Positions 45,987-53,710 of a DNA stretch of 64,000 nt are shown piece after piece; the first letter of the stretch is position 1, and each line of letters begins with the position of its first letter. This stretch comes from Luteibacter jiangsuensis (lineage in GTDB: Bacteria; Pseudomonadota; Gammaproteobacteria; Xanthomonadales; Rhodanobacteraceae), in NCBI RefSeq assembly GCF_030812295.1, contig NZ_JAUSSK010000001.1:1171194-1235193 (forward strand), in the 5' to 3' direction. The position numbers and the translations under genes are program-made. The notes under the pieces are model-generated. The model worked only from the letters and a program-made list of their open reading frames with translations. It searched no databases and was not told the DNA's origin.

Positions 45987-46802
45987 TCAGCCCCGGGCCG
46001 ATACCAGTTTTTCGAGTGCCTTCCCTACCGCCGCGAAGGCGAAGGCCCCGGTCACATGCGTGGCCGCGCCCAACCCACCACCGCAATCGAGCTTGAGCGC
46101 ATCGCCTCCCGGCGGACGCACCCCACAGACACTGCCGTCGGCCTGCGGATAGCGCACGTTCTGCAGTGAGTAAACCGCCGAAACGCCGAAGAAGCGGTCC
46201 GGATTGCGGGGGAACCCATGTTCCTGGCGAAGCTTCTTCCGGATCATGCTGAGCATGGCGTCGTGCTCGGTCCGCGAAAGGTCGCGCACGCGGATCTGGG
46301 TAGGGTCGGTACGTCCGCCCGCCGCGCCGACGGTGATCAGCGGAACCTTGCGCCGGCGACACCAGACGATGGTCTCGAGCTTGACCTTGAGCGCGTCGCA
46401 GGCGTCGATCACCACGTCGTAGTTGCGGTCCAGCAGGTCGTCGAGGGACGACGGGGTGAGGAAACGCTCCACGGCTTCGAGACGGATGGTCGGGCTGATC
46501 GCATGCGCGCGCTCGGCGATGACACCCACCTTGGGTTTCCCGTACTGGCCGTCCAGCGCATGGAGCTGGCGGTTCGTGTTGGAAAGGCAGACGTCGTCGC
46601 CGTCGATCAGGGTGAGCCGGCCTACGCCGCTTCGGGCAAGGGCCTCGGCCGCCCATGAGCCCACCCCACCCACGCCGATCACGCAAACGTGCGCTTGGGC
46701 CAGGCGGTCCAGGCTGCCGCGGCCATACAGTCGTTCGATGCCGGCGAAACGTTCTGCCTGGGCCGTACTCACGTGGGTCTCGATCGGGAAATCCGTGTTC
46801 AT
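45987..46802 (-). CDS. tcdA: tRNA threonylcarbamoyladenosine dehydratase TcdA
   Basis: A 271-residue E1-like enzyme that cyclises t6A to ct6A at position 37 of tRNAs. Seen: the nucleotide loop VIGVGGVGSWAAEALARSG, LIDGDDVCLSNTNRQLHAL, the DACDALKVK strand and a C-terminal hydrophobic segment (VTGAFAFAAVGKALEKL). It is convergent with the aminotransferase gene, four bases apart. Confidence 0.94.
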   Translation of the reverse strand: MNTDFPIETHVSTAQAERFAGIERLYGRGSLDRLAQAHVCVIGVGGVGSWAAEALARSGVGRLTLIDGDDVCLSNTNRQLHALDGQYGKPKVGVIAERAHAISPTIRLEAVERFLTPSSLDDLLDRNYDVVIDACDALKVKLETIVWCRRRKVPLITVGAAGGRTDPTQIRVRDLSRTEHDAMLSMIRKKLRQEHGFPRNPDRFFGVSAVYSLQNVRYPQADGSVCGVRPPGGDALKLDCGGGLGAATHVTGAFAFAAVGKALEKLVSARG

Positions 46803-46867
46803 TGTCTCATATCGAAAGAATGGGACCGTCGGCTATGCTGACGGCCTCGTGCTGCCATGGATCACCG

Positions 46868-47257
46868 ATGCGCCCGTTGCTACTCGTCATCCTCGGACTC
46901 GTGGTCGGCGCGATGGGTGCCACCTTCGCCTTGTCCGCGCTGCGGCAGGGAACGCCGTTCCACCTCGGGGTGATGGCGGTCATGCAGCACCACATGGGCG
47001 TCCTGCGCGCCAACGTGCGGGCGAAACAATGCGATGCCAAGGGCTCACTGGCCCACCTGTCGCGCATGCGGGAAAACGCCGGGGATGTCCGCGAGGCATT
47101 CCCCGGCATGGACGCGCCCTTCTACGGCGGAGGGGACAAGCTCGTCGCGGCGATCGACGATGCCATCTCCCATGCCCCTGGCAGCTGTGCGGCCCTGGCC
47201 GGCGTGCTCGCCCCCATCGGCGAGGCCTGCCAGGCCTGCCACCAGCAGTACCAATGA
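46868..47257 (+). CDS. Cytochrome c'-like exported protein
   Basis: A 129-residue protein with an N-terminal signal or anchor helix (MRPLLLVILGLVVGAMGATF) and a helical body ending in ACQACHQQYQ, a CxxCH haem site at the C-terminus. That placement is characteristic of class II cytochromes c (c'). They bind NO or CO or transfer electrons in the periplasm. It ends 43 bp before the histidine kinase gene on the same strand and might be co-transcribed with it. Confidence 0.75.
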   Translation: MRPLLLVILGLVVGAMGATFALSALRQGTPFHLGVMAVMQHHMGVLRANVRAKQCDAKGSLAHLSRMRENAGDVREAFPGMDAPFYGGGDKLVAAIDDAISHAPGSCAALAGVLAPIGEACQACHQQYQ

Positions 47258-47300
47258 ACGCGGCGGCCTTCGCTTGCCCCTCGAGCCACTGACGGACGCC

Positions 47301-48686
47301 ATGCCACCCATGTCCACGCCCCCGGACAATTCGACCCGCCCGCGCCAGTTCTTCCGCATGCAATTGTGGCTGCTGCTGCGCGCGCTGGCCCGGTTCGAAA
47401 CGACGATGTTCCTGCGCACGCGTTATTCGCAGCCGAAAATGGTCGCGATCGGTGTGGTCGGCAGTTTTTCCCTCGCCGTGTACTACCCGGTGTGGGCCTA
47501 CCTGTTCCCACAGCCGTATGAGAACCTGCCCATGCGGCTGCTTTGCAGCGCCACCTTCATCCCGCTGGCCCTCTTGCCATGGTGGCCGCGCCGCCTGCGC
47601 ACGCACCTGCCGACGTACTGGTACTTCGCGATGACCGTGGCGATGCCGTTCTTCGTCGGCTACATGACCTTGCGCAACGCCACGCCCGCGTGGCTCATGA
47701 CCCACCTCGCCTGCGTGATGCTGCTGATGATGCTGTTCGACATCGCCAGCTTTCTCGTGGTGTTCACCCTGGGCAGCCTGATCGCCGCGCTGGTGTTCGC
47801 GCTCTCGCCCGAGGCGCACCTGCACACCCAGACCATGCTCGAGTACATCCCGCTCCTGCTGTTCGCGATGGTCGGTGGCGCCACCTGTACCGTATCGTCC
47901 AACATGGCCGAACAGACGAGGATCGACGCCCTGACGGCCGCCTCGAACAACATCGCCCATGAGCTGCGCACCCCCCTGGGTTCCCTGCGCATCGCCGCGC
48001 GCGCCGTCGCCCGCTTCATGCCCGATCTGCTCCGTAGCCACCGGCTGGCAGAAAGCCAGGGGCTGCCCGTGCCCGACGTGCGCGCACAGAACCTGCACGC
48101 GCTGGAGCGCAGCATCGGCGTCATGGAGCGCGAGGTCACCTACGCGAACACCATCATCGACATGCTGCTGCTCTCCGCCAGGCCGATCGGCGAGGTACCG
48201 CTCACCCCGTTGGGGGCGCGCGAATGCGTGGAGCAGGCCCTGCGCCGATTCCCCTACGGCTCGCGCGCGGAGCGCGAAAGGATCACCCTGTCACCCACGG
48301 GCGATTTTCGCCTGCTCGGGGAGGAAGCGCTGGTGGTCCATGTGCTCTTCAATTTGCTGCGCAACGCGCTGTTCCACATCGACCGGGCCGGCAAGGGGGA
48401 GATCGGGGTGTATATCGAGCCGGACGAACAGGCCAACCGGATCCGGGTCCTCGACACCGGCCCCGGCATCCCGCCGGACGTGCTTCCCCGTATCTTCAAC
48501 CGTTTCTATTCCTATTCGAGCGACAGCGCCGGGAGCGGGACCATCACCGGGCTGGGCATAGGTCTCGCTTTTTGTCGCGCGGCGATGGAGCATATGGGCG
48601 GTGGCATCGCATGCCGTACCAACCTGGGCGAATTCACTGAATTCACCCTCACCTTCCCGCATCCGGAGACCGGGGACCGGCAGTGA
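47301..48686 (+). CDS. CqsS/LqsS-like membrane sensor histidine kinase
   Basis: A 461-residue kinase. The first ~200 residues form about six TM helices with the stretch YYPVWAYLFPQPYENLPMRL (61-80), very like the sensor domain of CqsS, the CAI-1 receptor of Vibrio. HisKA follows with phospho-acceptor His220 in NNIAHELRTPLGSLR. The HATPase part has an N box NLLRNALFH (351-359), G1 DTGPGIPP (385-392) and G2 GLGIGLAF (417-424). There is no attached receiver domain, unlike Vibrio CqsS but as in Legionella LqsS. It should sense an alpha-hydroxyketone signal. The stop overlaps the response regulator start. Confidence 0.88.
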   Translation: MPPMSTPPDNSTRPRQFFRMQLWLLLRALARFETTMFLRTRYSQPKMVAIGVVGSFSLAVYYPVWAYLFPQPYENLPMRLLCSATFIPLALLPWWPRRLRTHLPTYWYFAMTVAMPFFVGYMTLRNATPAWLMTHLACVMLLMMLFDIASFLVVFTLGSLIAALVFALSPEAHLHTQTMLEYIPLLLFAMVGGATCTVSSNMAEQTRIDALTAASNNIAHELRTPLGSLRIAARAVARFMPDLLRSHRLAESQGLPVPDVRAQNLHALERSIGVMEREVTYANTIIDMLLLSARPIGEVPLTPLGARECVEQALRRFPYGSRAERERITLSPTGDFRLLGEEALVVHVLFNLLRNALFHIDRAGKGEIGVYIEPDEQANRIRVLDTGPGIPPDVLPRIFNRFYSYSSDSAGSGTITGLGIGLAFCRAAMEHMGGGIACRTNLGEFTEFTLTFPHPETGDRQ

Positions 48687-49723
48687 TGACGCTGAACTCA
48701 CAGGGCGATATCCAGCCCTTCCATTTCCCGACCACGACGGTGCTCGTGGACGACCACGAGGAATACCTCGACGTCGTCCCGTTGCTGCTCGACCCGATGG
48801 TGCGGGTGCGCACGTTCAGTTCCCCGCGCAGCGCCCTGGCCACGCTGGGCAACAACGGCAGCCGCCCCGTGCCTGGCGGCGGCTGGCTGTACCGCTGGAA
48901 AGACCGTCCTTCGGAAACGCAGGAACTGGTCGCCCTGGACATCGACTCGATCCACCGGGTGGTCTACGACCCCGAACGGTTTGCCGAGATCTCCGTGGTG
49001 GTGGTCGACCAGGCCATGCCCGAGATGGATGGCATCACCTTCTGCAAGCGCTTGCCGAATCCGCATATCGGCAAGATCCTCCTGACCGGCCGCGCCGACG
49101 ATGCGACGGCCATCGACGCCTTCAATTCCGGGGTGATCGACCGTTTCATCCGGAAGAACGACCCGCTCGCGATCGAAAAGCTGCAGACCGCCATCACCGA
49201 ACTGCAGCACCGTTACTTCGAACGCGCCAGCGCCTTCGTCGCCGAGACCCTGGCCCTGGGCAATTTCCGTTTCCTGCGCGACCCGGCCTTCCGCGAAGTC
49301 CTGCAGAGCGTCACGGCAACGTTCCAGCCGGTGGAATGCTACGTGCACTGCAACCCTACCGGTCTGCTCCTGGTCGACGCGTGGGGCATCGGCCGTTTCC
49401 TCCTCGTCCAGACCGACGAGGACCTGCGCACGCACTATGAAATTGCGGCAGATCTGGGGGCGCCGGCCACGGTCCTGGAAGCCCTGCGCAGCGGCGAAGC
49501 CCTGCCCTGGTTCAATTCACGGGACGGCTTCTACCATAAGGGCGTCAGCCACCCGGAATCGCACCTGTACCCGGCAACGGCCATTTCCGGCGAACAGTGG
49601 TACTACTACGCCCTCATCGACGACGTGGAGCGGTTCCGCCTGCAACATGTGAAGTCATACCGTACATGGCTACGCGAGCAGGACCTGAGCCTGGCCGCCG
49701 ACAGCAGGCCACGCTTCATCTAG
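48686..49723 (+). CDS. LqsR-like response regulator with unusual output domain
   Basis: A 345-residue protein (ATG at 48686; a GTG one codon earlier is possible). The receiver domain has acidic residues in VLVDDHEEYLD, the phospho-acceptor Asp near 108 in VVVVDQAMPEMDG, Thr in ILLTGRADD and Lys in RFIRKND. An insertion of about 50 residues between the second and third strands pushes the Asp far beyond its usual position near 55. The ~165-residue C-terminal domain has no DNA-binding motif I recognise and no GGDEF/EAL motif. It overlaps the kinase gene, so kinase and regulator are a cognate pair. Confidence 0.82.
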   Translation: MTLNSQGDIQPFHFPTTTVLVDDHEEYLDVVPLLLDPMVRVRTFSSPRSALATLGNNGSRPVPGGGWLYRWKDRPSETQELVALDIDSIHRVVYDPERFAEISVVVVDQAMPEMDGITFCKRLPNPHIGKILLTGRADDATAIDAFNSGVIDRFIRKNDPLAIEKLQTAITELQHRYFERASAFVAETLALGNFRFLRDPAFREVLQSVTATFQPVECYVHCNPTGLLLVDAWGIGRFLLVQTDEDLRTHYEIAADLGAPATVLEALRSGEALPWFNSRDGFYHKGVSHPESHLYPATAISGEQWYYYALIDDVERFRLQHVKSYRTWLREQDLSLAADSRPRFI

Positions 49724-49999
49724 CCGGGCCCTGAATCCAAACGAGTTCACCATCCCGTGGCGGAGCTTCCGGCGCGCGCGGTAGCCGTTTGGTCCAAAAA
49801 TCCATCGTCGTGTTCGGACCATCCGGTCCCTGCGACGTCTCTCTGGTAATGGCATGAGGCAGGGGTTCCGCAAACGGTACCCTGGCAGGACGCCTCCCTC
49901 TCTAACGAATTCGCGTCTGCCCGGGCGAGGCCGACGCGTGCCGCCCCCTCGGGCGGCGCCTGAATTCGCCCATCCATTCACCAGAGAGAGAGATGAACC
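49724..49999. other. 276-bp gap before the autoinducer synthase gene
   Basis: The gap holds GGTCC/GGACC inverted repeats near 49790-49825 and a branched stem-loop structure at 49906-49968. No gene is seen. The promoter of the synthase gene should lie here. Confidence 0.55.
49906..49968 (+). promoter_or_regulatory. Structured mRNA leader of the autoinducer synthase gene
   Basis: CGAATT at 49906 can pair with AATTCG at 49963-49968, closing two inner hairpins: CGCGTC (49912) with GACGCG (49933), and GCCGCCC-CCTC-GGGCGGC (49940-49957). The predicted three-way junction ends 31 bases before the ATG at 50000. The GAGAGAGAG ribosome site is just downstream and unpaired. Confidence 0.5.
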
Positions 50000-51265
50000 A
50001 TGGAAAACGTTTCCATCCTGCATCGCCCCGCCAAGGCACCCGTGCTTCCCGATTTCGTCGCGCGAAGAGTCGATCGATTTCACAACGAACGCGTGGCGGT
50101 CGATTGGGGCGGCCGTCACATTTTGAGGGGCCGGCGGCCGCACGACGGCGACCTCATGCTTCAGAGCAACGACTATCTCGCTATCGCCGGGCACCCCGCG
50201 ATTGTCGAAGCGCAGCGTACGTCCCTTGCCGAAGGAGGCCTGGGAATGATGATGTCTGCGCTGTTCCAGCAAGATGCCAACCAGCCATTGCATCGCGCGG
50301 AAGCCGAGCTCGCGCGGGCGGTCGGCAGCGAGGACGGCATCCTTGCCCAATCCGGCTTCGCGGCCAACGTGGGCCTCATCCAGTCCATCGCCACGGAACG
50401 CGTGCCGGTATACGTCGACATGCTGGCCCACGCGTCGCTCTGGGAAGGCATCCGCAGCGCGGGCGCCAAGGCGGTGTCCGTGCTGCACAACGACGTGGCC
50501 CATCTCGAACGGCAGGTCTTGCGCAACGGCCAGGGCGTGATCGTCGTCGATGCGGTCTACAGCACCAACGGAAGCGTGGCGCCGCTGGTCGAGATCGCTC
50601 GCGTCGCCCGGGAGCACGGTTGTGTCCTCGTCGTGGACGAGTCCCACTCGCTCGGCACGCACGGGCGCCGCGGCGAAGGCCTCGTGGCCAGCCTTGGCCT
50701 CAACGATCGCGTGCACTTCATTACGGCGAGCCTGGCCAAGGCCTACTGCTCGCGCGCGGGGTTCATCGCCTGCACGACGCATTTCAAGGACTACTTCGGC
50801 TGCGAGGCGCTACCCGCGATTTTCAGTTCGTCGCTGTTGCCCTATGAACTGGCGGGCCTTTCGGCTGCGCACCGGGTCATTCAAGCCGAAGACTGGCGCA
50901 GGCGCAGGCTGCGCGGGATCACCCGTTACGTGCGTCGCGAACTGACCGCACTGGGCTACCCCATCGGGGACGGCACCGAGCAGATCGTCGCGTTCGAGGC
51001 GGGGCAGGAAATCCTGACCGGACGCGTGCGCGACATCATGGAGCGTCACGGCGTGTTCGGCTCGGTGTTCAGCGCACCGGCGACAACGGTCAATCGTTCA
51101 CTGCTGCGATTGACCCTGAACGCCGGCATGAGCGACACGGACGTGGAAAGACTGGTCGAGGTGTGCCGCTTGGCCCGTGGCGAAATGGCGATCGATTCCT
51201 GGAGCGCGACGCGGCGCGCGCAACGCGAATGCCATCGCCAGGACGCCTCCGCCGAGGTGGCATGA
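50000..51265 (+). CDS. cqsA: Alpha-hydroxyketone autoinducer synthase, CqsA/LqsA type
   Basis: A 421-residue PLP enzyme of the alpha-oxoamine synthase family. Many blocks match CqsA of Vibrio: MLQSNDYLAIAGHPAI, MMSALFQQD, AQSGFAANVGLIQ, IVVDAVYSTNGSVAPL, VVDESHSLGTHGRRGEGL, HFITASLAKAYCSRAG with PLP lysine K247, LPAIFSSSLLPYELAGL and GVFGSVFSAPAT. CqsA joins a fatty acyl-CoA to an amino-acid-derived donor, leading to hydroxyketones such as CAI-1 or LAI-1. The C-terminus is ~25 residues longer and basic. It lies 276 bp after the kinase/regulator pair. The symbol is by resemblance; the product's chain length is unknown. Confidence 0.9.
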   Translation: MENVSILHRPAKAPVLPDFVARRVDRFHNERVAVDWGGRHILRGRRPHDGDLMLQSNDYLAIAGHPAIVEAQRTSLAEGGLGMMMSALFQQDANQPLHRAEAELARAVGSEDGILAQSGFAANVGLIQSIATERVPVYVDMLAHASLWEGIRSAGAKAVSVLHNDVAHLERQVLRNGQGVIVVDAVYSTNGSVAPLVEIARVAREHGCVLVVDESHSLGTHGRRGEGLVASLGLNDRVHFITASLAKAYCSRAGFIACTTHFKDYFGCEALPAIFSSSLLPYELAGLSAAHRVIQAEDWRRRRLRGITRYVRRELTALGYPIGDGTEQIVAFEAGQEILTGRVRDIMERHGVFGSVFSAPATTVNRSLLRLTLNAGMSDTDVERLVEVCRLARGEMAIDSWSATRRAQRECHRQDASAEVA

Positions 51266-51292
51266 TGGACGCCCGGCCCCGTTCCGGCCAAC

Positions 51293-51598
51293 TCAGCGCA
51301 ACGATACGCGCCCGCGCAAGATGTCGGCGAACATCACCCAATCGCCCATGAGGCTGTAAAACGGATGGCGAAAGGTCGCCGGCCGGTTTTTCTCGAACAC
51401 GAAGTGCCCGATCCAGGCGAAACCGTAGCCACCGGCCAGCGCCAGCACCAACCAGCGGAACTGGCCGGTGGCGACGAGCATGACCAGCGCCGCCAGCACG
51501 ACCCAACTGCCGGCGAAATGGAGGCGGCGGCAACGCACGTCGGTGTGCTCGCCGAGGTAATAAGGATAGAACTCGCGGAAACTGGCGAACCTGGCCAT
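51293..51598 (-). CDS. DUF962 (Mpo1-like) membrane protein
   Basis: A 101-residue protein with two or three hydrophobic helices and the DUF962 signatures FYPYYLGEHTDVRCRRLHFAG and GYGFAWIGHFVFEKNRPATF. The yeast homologue Mpo1 is an Fe-dependent dioxygenase that shortens 2-hydroxy fatty acids. The His residues (EHTD, RLHF, GHFVFEKNRP) are the expected ligands. It is convergent with the autoinducer synthase gene, 27 bp apart. Confidence 0.88.
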   Translation of the reverse strand: MARFASFREFYPYYLGEHTDVRCRRLHFAGSWVVLAALVMLVATGQFRWLVLALAGGYGFAWIGHFVFEKNRPATFRHPFYSLMGDWVMFADILRGRVSLR

Positions 51599-51611
51599 GC
51601 CTATACCCCGC

Positions 51612-52478
51612 TCAATAGGTAGGCAGGGGAATCCGCTCGTACTCGTCGCCGGGCACGACCGGGAAGCGGCCCGCGGACCAGTCGGCCTTGGCTGCCTCGA
51701 TCAACTCATTCGAACTGGCCACGAAATTCCACCAAAGATGCCGCTCGCCATCGAGTGGCGCGCCACCGAACAACATCACCAGCGATCGCTCCTTCGCTTC
51801 CAGCACCGGCGGTTCGCCCTCGTGCGCCACGGCCATGTCCAGCGCGGCGAGGTCGGTTTCGCCGAAACGTACGGCCCCCTCGACCACGTAAGCACCCCAT
51901 TCCGCATGCTGTCCCGGCATCGACAGACGGGCCCCCTTCTCGAGGCGTGCCTCGACGAAGAACATGGGAGCGAACACACGTACCGGCGACGTCTCGCCGA
52001 AGGCATCGCCTGCGATGACCACGAGCCGGGCTCCATCACGCTCCACTTTCGGCAACTCGGCCGCGGCGTGGTGATGAAATTCCGGGTCGATCCCTTCGTG
52101 CGACTTCGGCAGCGCCACCCATACCTGGATGCCGTGCAGGTTGCCGCCATGCCGCGCCTCCGGCGGGGTGCGCTCGGAATGCACGATGCCACGGCCGGCG
52201 GTCATCCAGTTCACGTCACCCGGATGGATGTCCACCGCGCTGCCGAGGCTGTCGCGATGGCGGATCACACCATCGAACAGCCACGTGACGGTGGCGAGGC
52301 CGATATGCGGATGCGGACGCACATCGAGCCCCGTGTCGTCGGCGAACGCCGCAGGGCCCATCTGGTCGAAGAATACGAAGGGCCCGACGTGCCGCGCCTT
52401 CAGGTGGGGAAGCATGCGCCGAACGACGAATCCGTTGCCGAGATCGCGCGGCTTGCCGTCGATGGGGATGGTGGTCAT
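51612..52478 (-). CDS. Pirin family protein
   Basis: A 288-residue bicupin. The N-terminal cupin holds the metal site: PHPHIGLATVTWLF and later GRGIVHSERTP, matching the His/His/His/Glu ligands of pirins. Bacterial pirins include quercetin dioxygenases and redox regulators; the activity here is unknown. It lies 13 bp upstream of the DUF962 gene on the same strand. Confidence 0.9.
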   Translation of the reverse strand: MTTIPIDGKPRDLGNGFVVRRMLPHLKARHVGPFVFFDQMGPAAFADDTGLDVRPHPHIGLATVTWLFDGVIRHRDSLGSAVDIHPGDVNWMTAGRGIVHSERTPPEARHGGNLHGIQVWVALPKSHEGIDPEFHHHAAAELPKVERDGARLVVIAGDAFGETSPVRVFAPMFFVEARLEKGARLSMPGQHAEWGAYVVEGAVRFGETDLAALDMAVAHEGEPPVLEAKERSLVMLFGGAPLDGERHLWWNFVASSNELIEAAKADWSAGRFPVVPGDEYERIPLPTY

Positions 52479-52500
52479 GGGGGACTCCGCAGGGCACGCA

Positions 52501-52535
52501 AAAGCCCCCCCGGCGCAGCTGCGCCGAAGGAGCGG
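52501..52535 (-). terminator. Likely terminator of the first cold-shock gene
   Basis: On the minus strand CTTCGGCGC-AGCT-GCGCCGGGG forms a strong stem (with G-U pairs at its base) followed by GGGCTTTT. The core CGGCGCAGCTGCGCCG at 52512-52527 is a perfect palindrome. Confidence 0.6.
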
Positions 52536-52576
52536 AAGTCATGCAAGAACGGGCGGCGCGAGCCGGCCCGAACAAA

Positions 52577-52780
52577 TCACTTCGGAACGACGTCGTCCGC
52601 CTGCGGGCCCTTTTGGCCCTGGGTCACCTTGTATTCCACCTTCTGACCTTCCTGCAGCGACTTGAAGCCGCTGCCCTGGATCGAACGGAAATGCACGAAT
52701 ACGTCCGGACCACCTTCATCCTGAGTGATGAAGCCAAAGCCCTTGGCGTCGTTGAACCACTTCACAGTACCTGTTGCCAT
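52577..52780 (-). CDS. Cold-shock protein (CspA family)
   Basis: A 67-residue OB-fold protein: [20 protein letters not shown] holds RNP1 (KGFGFI) and DVFVHF is RNP2. CspA proteins bind single-stranded RNA and act as RNA chaperones. The start at 52780 (MATGTVKW) has an AGAGGTG ribosome site. A ~140-nt leader upstream shares blocks with that of the second csp gene, which suggests post-transcriptional control. Confidence 0.95.
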   Translation of the reverse strand: MATGTVKWFNDAKGFGFITQDEGGPDVFVHFRSIQGSGFKSLQEGQKVEYKVTQGQKGPQADDVVPK

Positions 52781-52919
52781 CACACACACCTCTATCCAAC
52801 ACTCGAAAACCGGCTCGCAAGCCGGCGACTTACTGGGAATGCAGGACCGGGTGAAGCGATGGAGCGTCAGACTGCTCGCTTACATCGGGTCACTCTCGTG
52901 ACCGCGCAGACACAGTAGC
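52781..52919 (-). promoter_or_regulatory. Long 5' leader of the first csp gene
   Basis: From a -10-like TATTAT (52924-52929) the transcript would begin near ACTGTGTCTGCGCGGTCA and run about 138 nt to the ATG. Blocks shared with the other csp leader: ACTGTGTnTGC, GTCA...TGACCCGATG, CATCGCTTC and CCAGTAA. Confidence 0.6.
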
Positions 52920-52948
52920 CCAGATAATAACCACATTTTTCGGAAGTT

Positions 52949-52968
52949 CTGTAGGGGAACCCCTACAG
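52949..52968. repeat. 20-bp perfect palindrome between the csp genes
   Basis: CTGTAGGGGA followed by its mirror TTCCCCTACAG-type complement gives a 20-bp perfect inverted repeat. It lies about 20 bp upstream of the first csp gene's -10 box, where an operator would sit. On the plus strand a T-run follows seven bases later. Confidence 0.6.
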
Positions 52969-53112
52969 GAGACGATTTTTTGACGTCGATCACGCAGAAA
53001 AGCGTGAAGGAGCCTGGAAATCCGAATCCCGGCTCGATCGACCGACGAAAAAGAACCTAAAAAGGTTCTGGTCGGGCCCGAATCGCGAAGTACTGCCCGA
53101 TCTTGCGCGAAA

Positions 53113-53147
53113 AACAAAAAAAGCCGGGCGTTGCCGCCCGGCTTTTC
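53113..53147 (-). terminator. Rho-independent terminator of the second cold-shock gene
   Basis: On the minus strand AAAGCCGGGCG-GCAA-CGCCCGGCTTT is followed by TTTTGTTTTT. It lies 26 bp after the stop of the second csp gene. Confidence 0.9.
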
Positions 53148-53172
53148 GCAAAACTTGGGTTGCCCCGGCCGA

Positions 53173-53382
53173 TTAAGCGGCCTGGACTTCCTCAGCCTGC
53201 AAGCCCTTCTGGCCATTCACGACCTTGAAGGAGACCTTCTGGCCTTCGGCAAGGGACTTGAAGCCATTGCTCTGGATAGCGCGGAAGTGGACGAACACGT
53301 CCGGGCCAGCTTCACGCGAAATGAAGCCAAAACCCTTTGCATCGTTGAACCACTTGACGGTGCCGATCTCACGATCCGACAT
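53173..53382 (-). CDS. Cold-shock protein (CspA family), second copy
   Basis: A 69-residue CspA-type protein with RNP1 KGFGFI and RNP2 DVFVHF. It differs from the first copy mainly in the loops and the C-terminus ([10 protein letters not shown]). It is preceded by a long leader and a -10-like TATAGT and followed by its own strong terminator, so the two csp genes are separate transcription units. Confidence 0.95.
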   Translation of the reverse strand: MSDREIGTVKWFNDAKGFGFISREAGPDVFVHFRAIQSNGFKSLAEGQKVSFKVVNGQKGLQAEEVQAA

Positions 53383-53541
53383 AGAAACACTCCAATACGA
53401 TTTACGAATGAAACCAGCGACTTGTTGTAAGTCGCCGCATTACTGGTGTGCAAGGAAACGCGAGGAGCGAAGCGATGTTGCGGATACGTGATCAGCTGCA
53501 TCGGGTCAACATAACTCTATGACCCCGGCAAACACAGTCCG
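53383..53541 (-). promoter_or_regulatory. Long 5' leader of the second csp gene
   Basis: About 155 nt from a start near GGACTGTGTTTGCC to the ATG. It contains the same ordered blocks as the first csp leader, including GTCA...TGACCCGATGC, CATCGCTTC and CCAGTAATGCGGCGACTT. Confidence 0.65.
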
Positions 53542-53544
53542 GAG

Positions 53545-53550
53545 ACTATA
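53545..53550 (-). promoter_or_regulatory. Candidate -10 box of the second csp gene
   Basis: TATAGT on the minus strand, about seven bases before the shared ACTGTGT start of both csp leaders. Confidence 0.5.
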
Positions 53551-53710
53551 CCCGTACCTGAAGGAAATAGCGATGACCCTGAATTGCCCCCGGGCTCCCC
53601 CATCGCTGACGTGGATTTCACCCCGGTTGGGGACATCCTTGCCCCGCGTCGCACTAGCGGTGCGACTTTGGCTACCATCCGTCCACGCTCGCCAAGGGGA
53701 CCGACGACCC

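Noticed and set aside
49983..49992. AGAGAGAGAG before the synthase gene as a phase-variable microsatellite
   Set aside because: Only five dinucleotide units; better read as a purine-rich ribosome-binding site.
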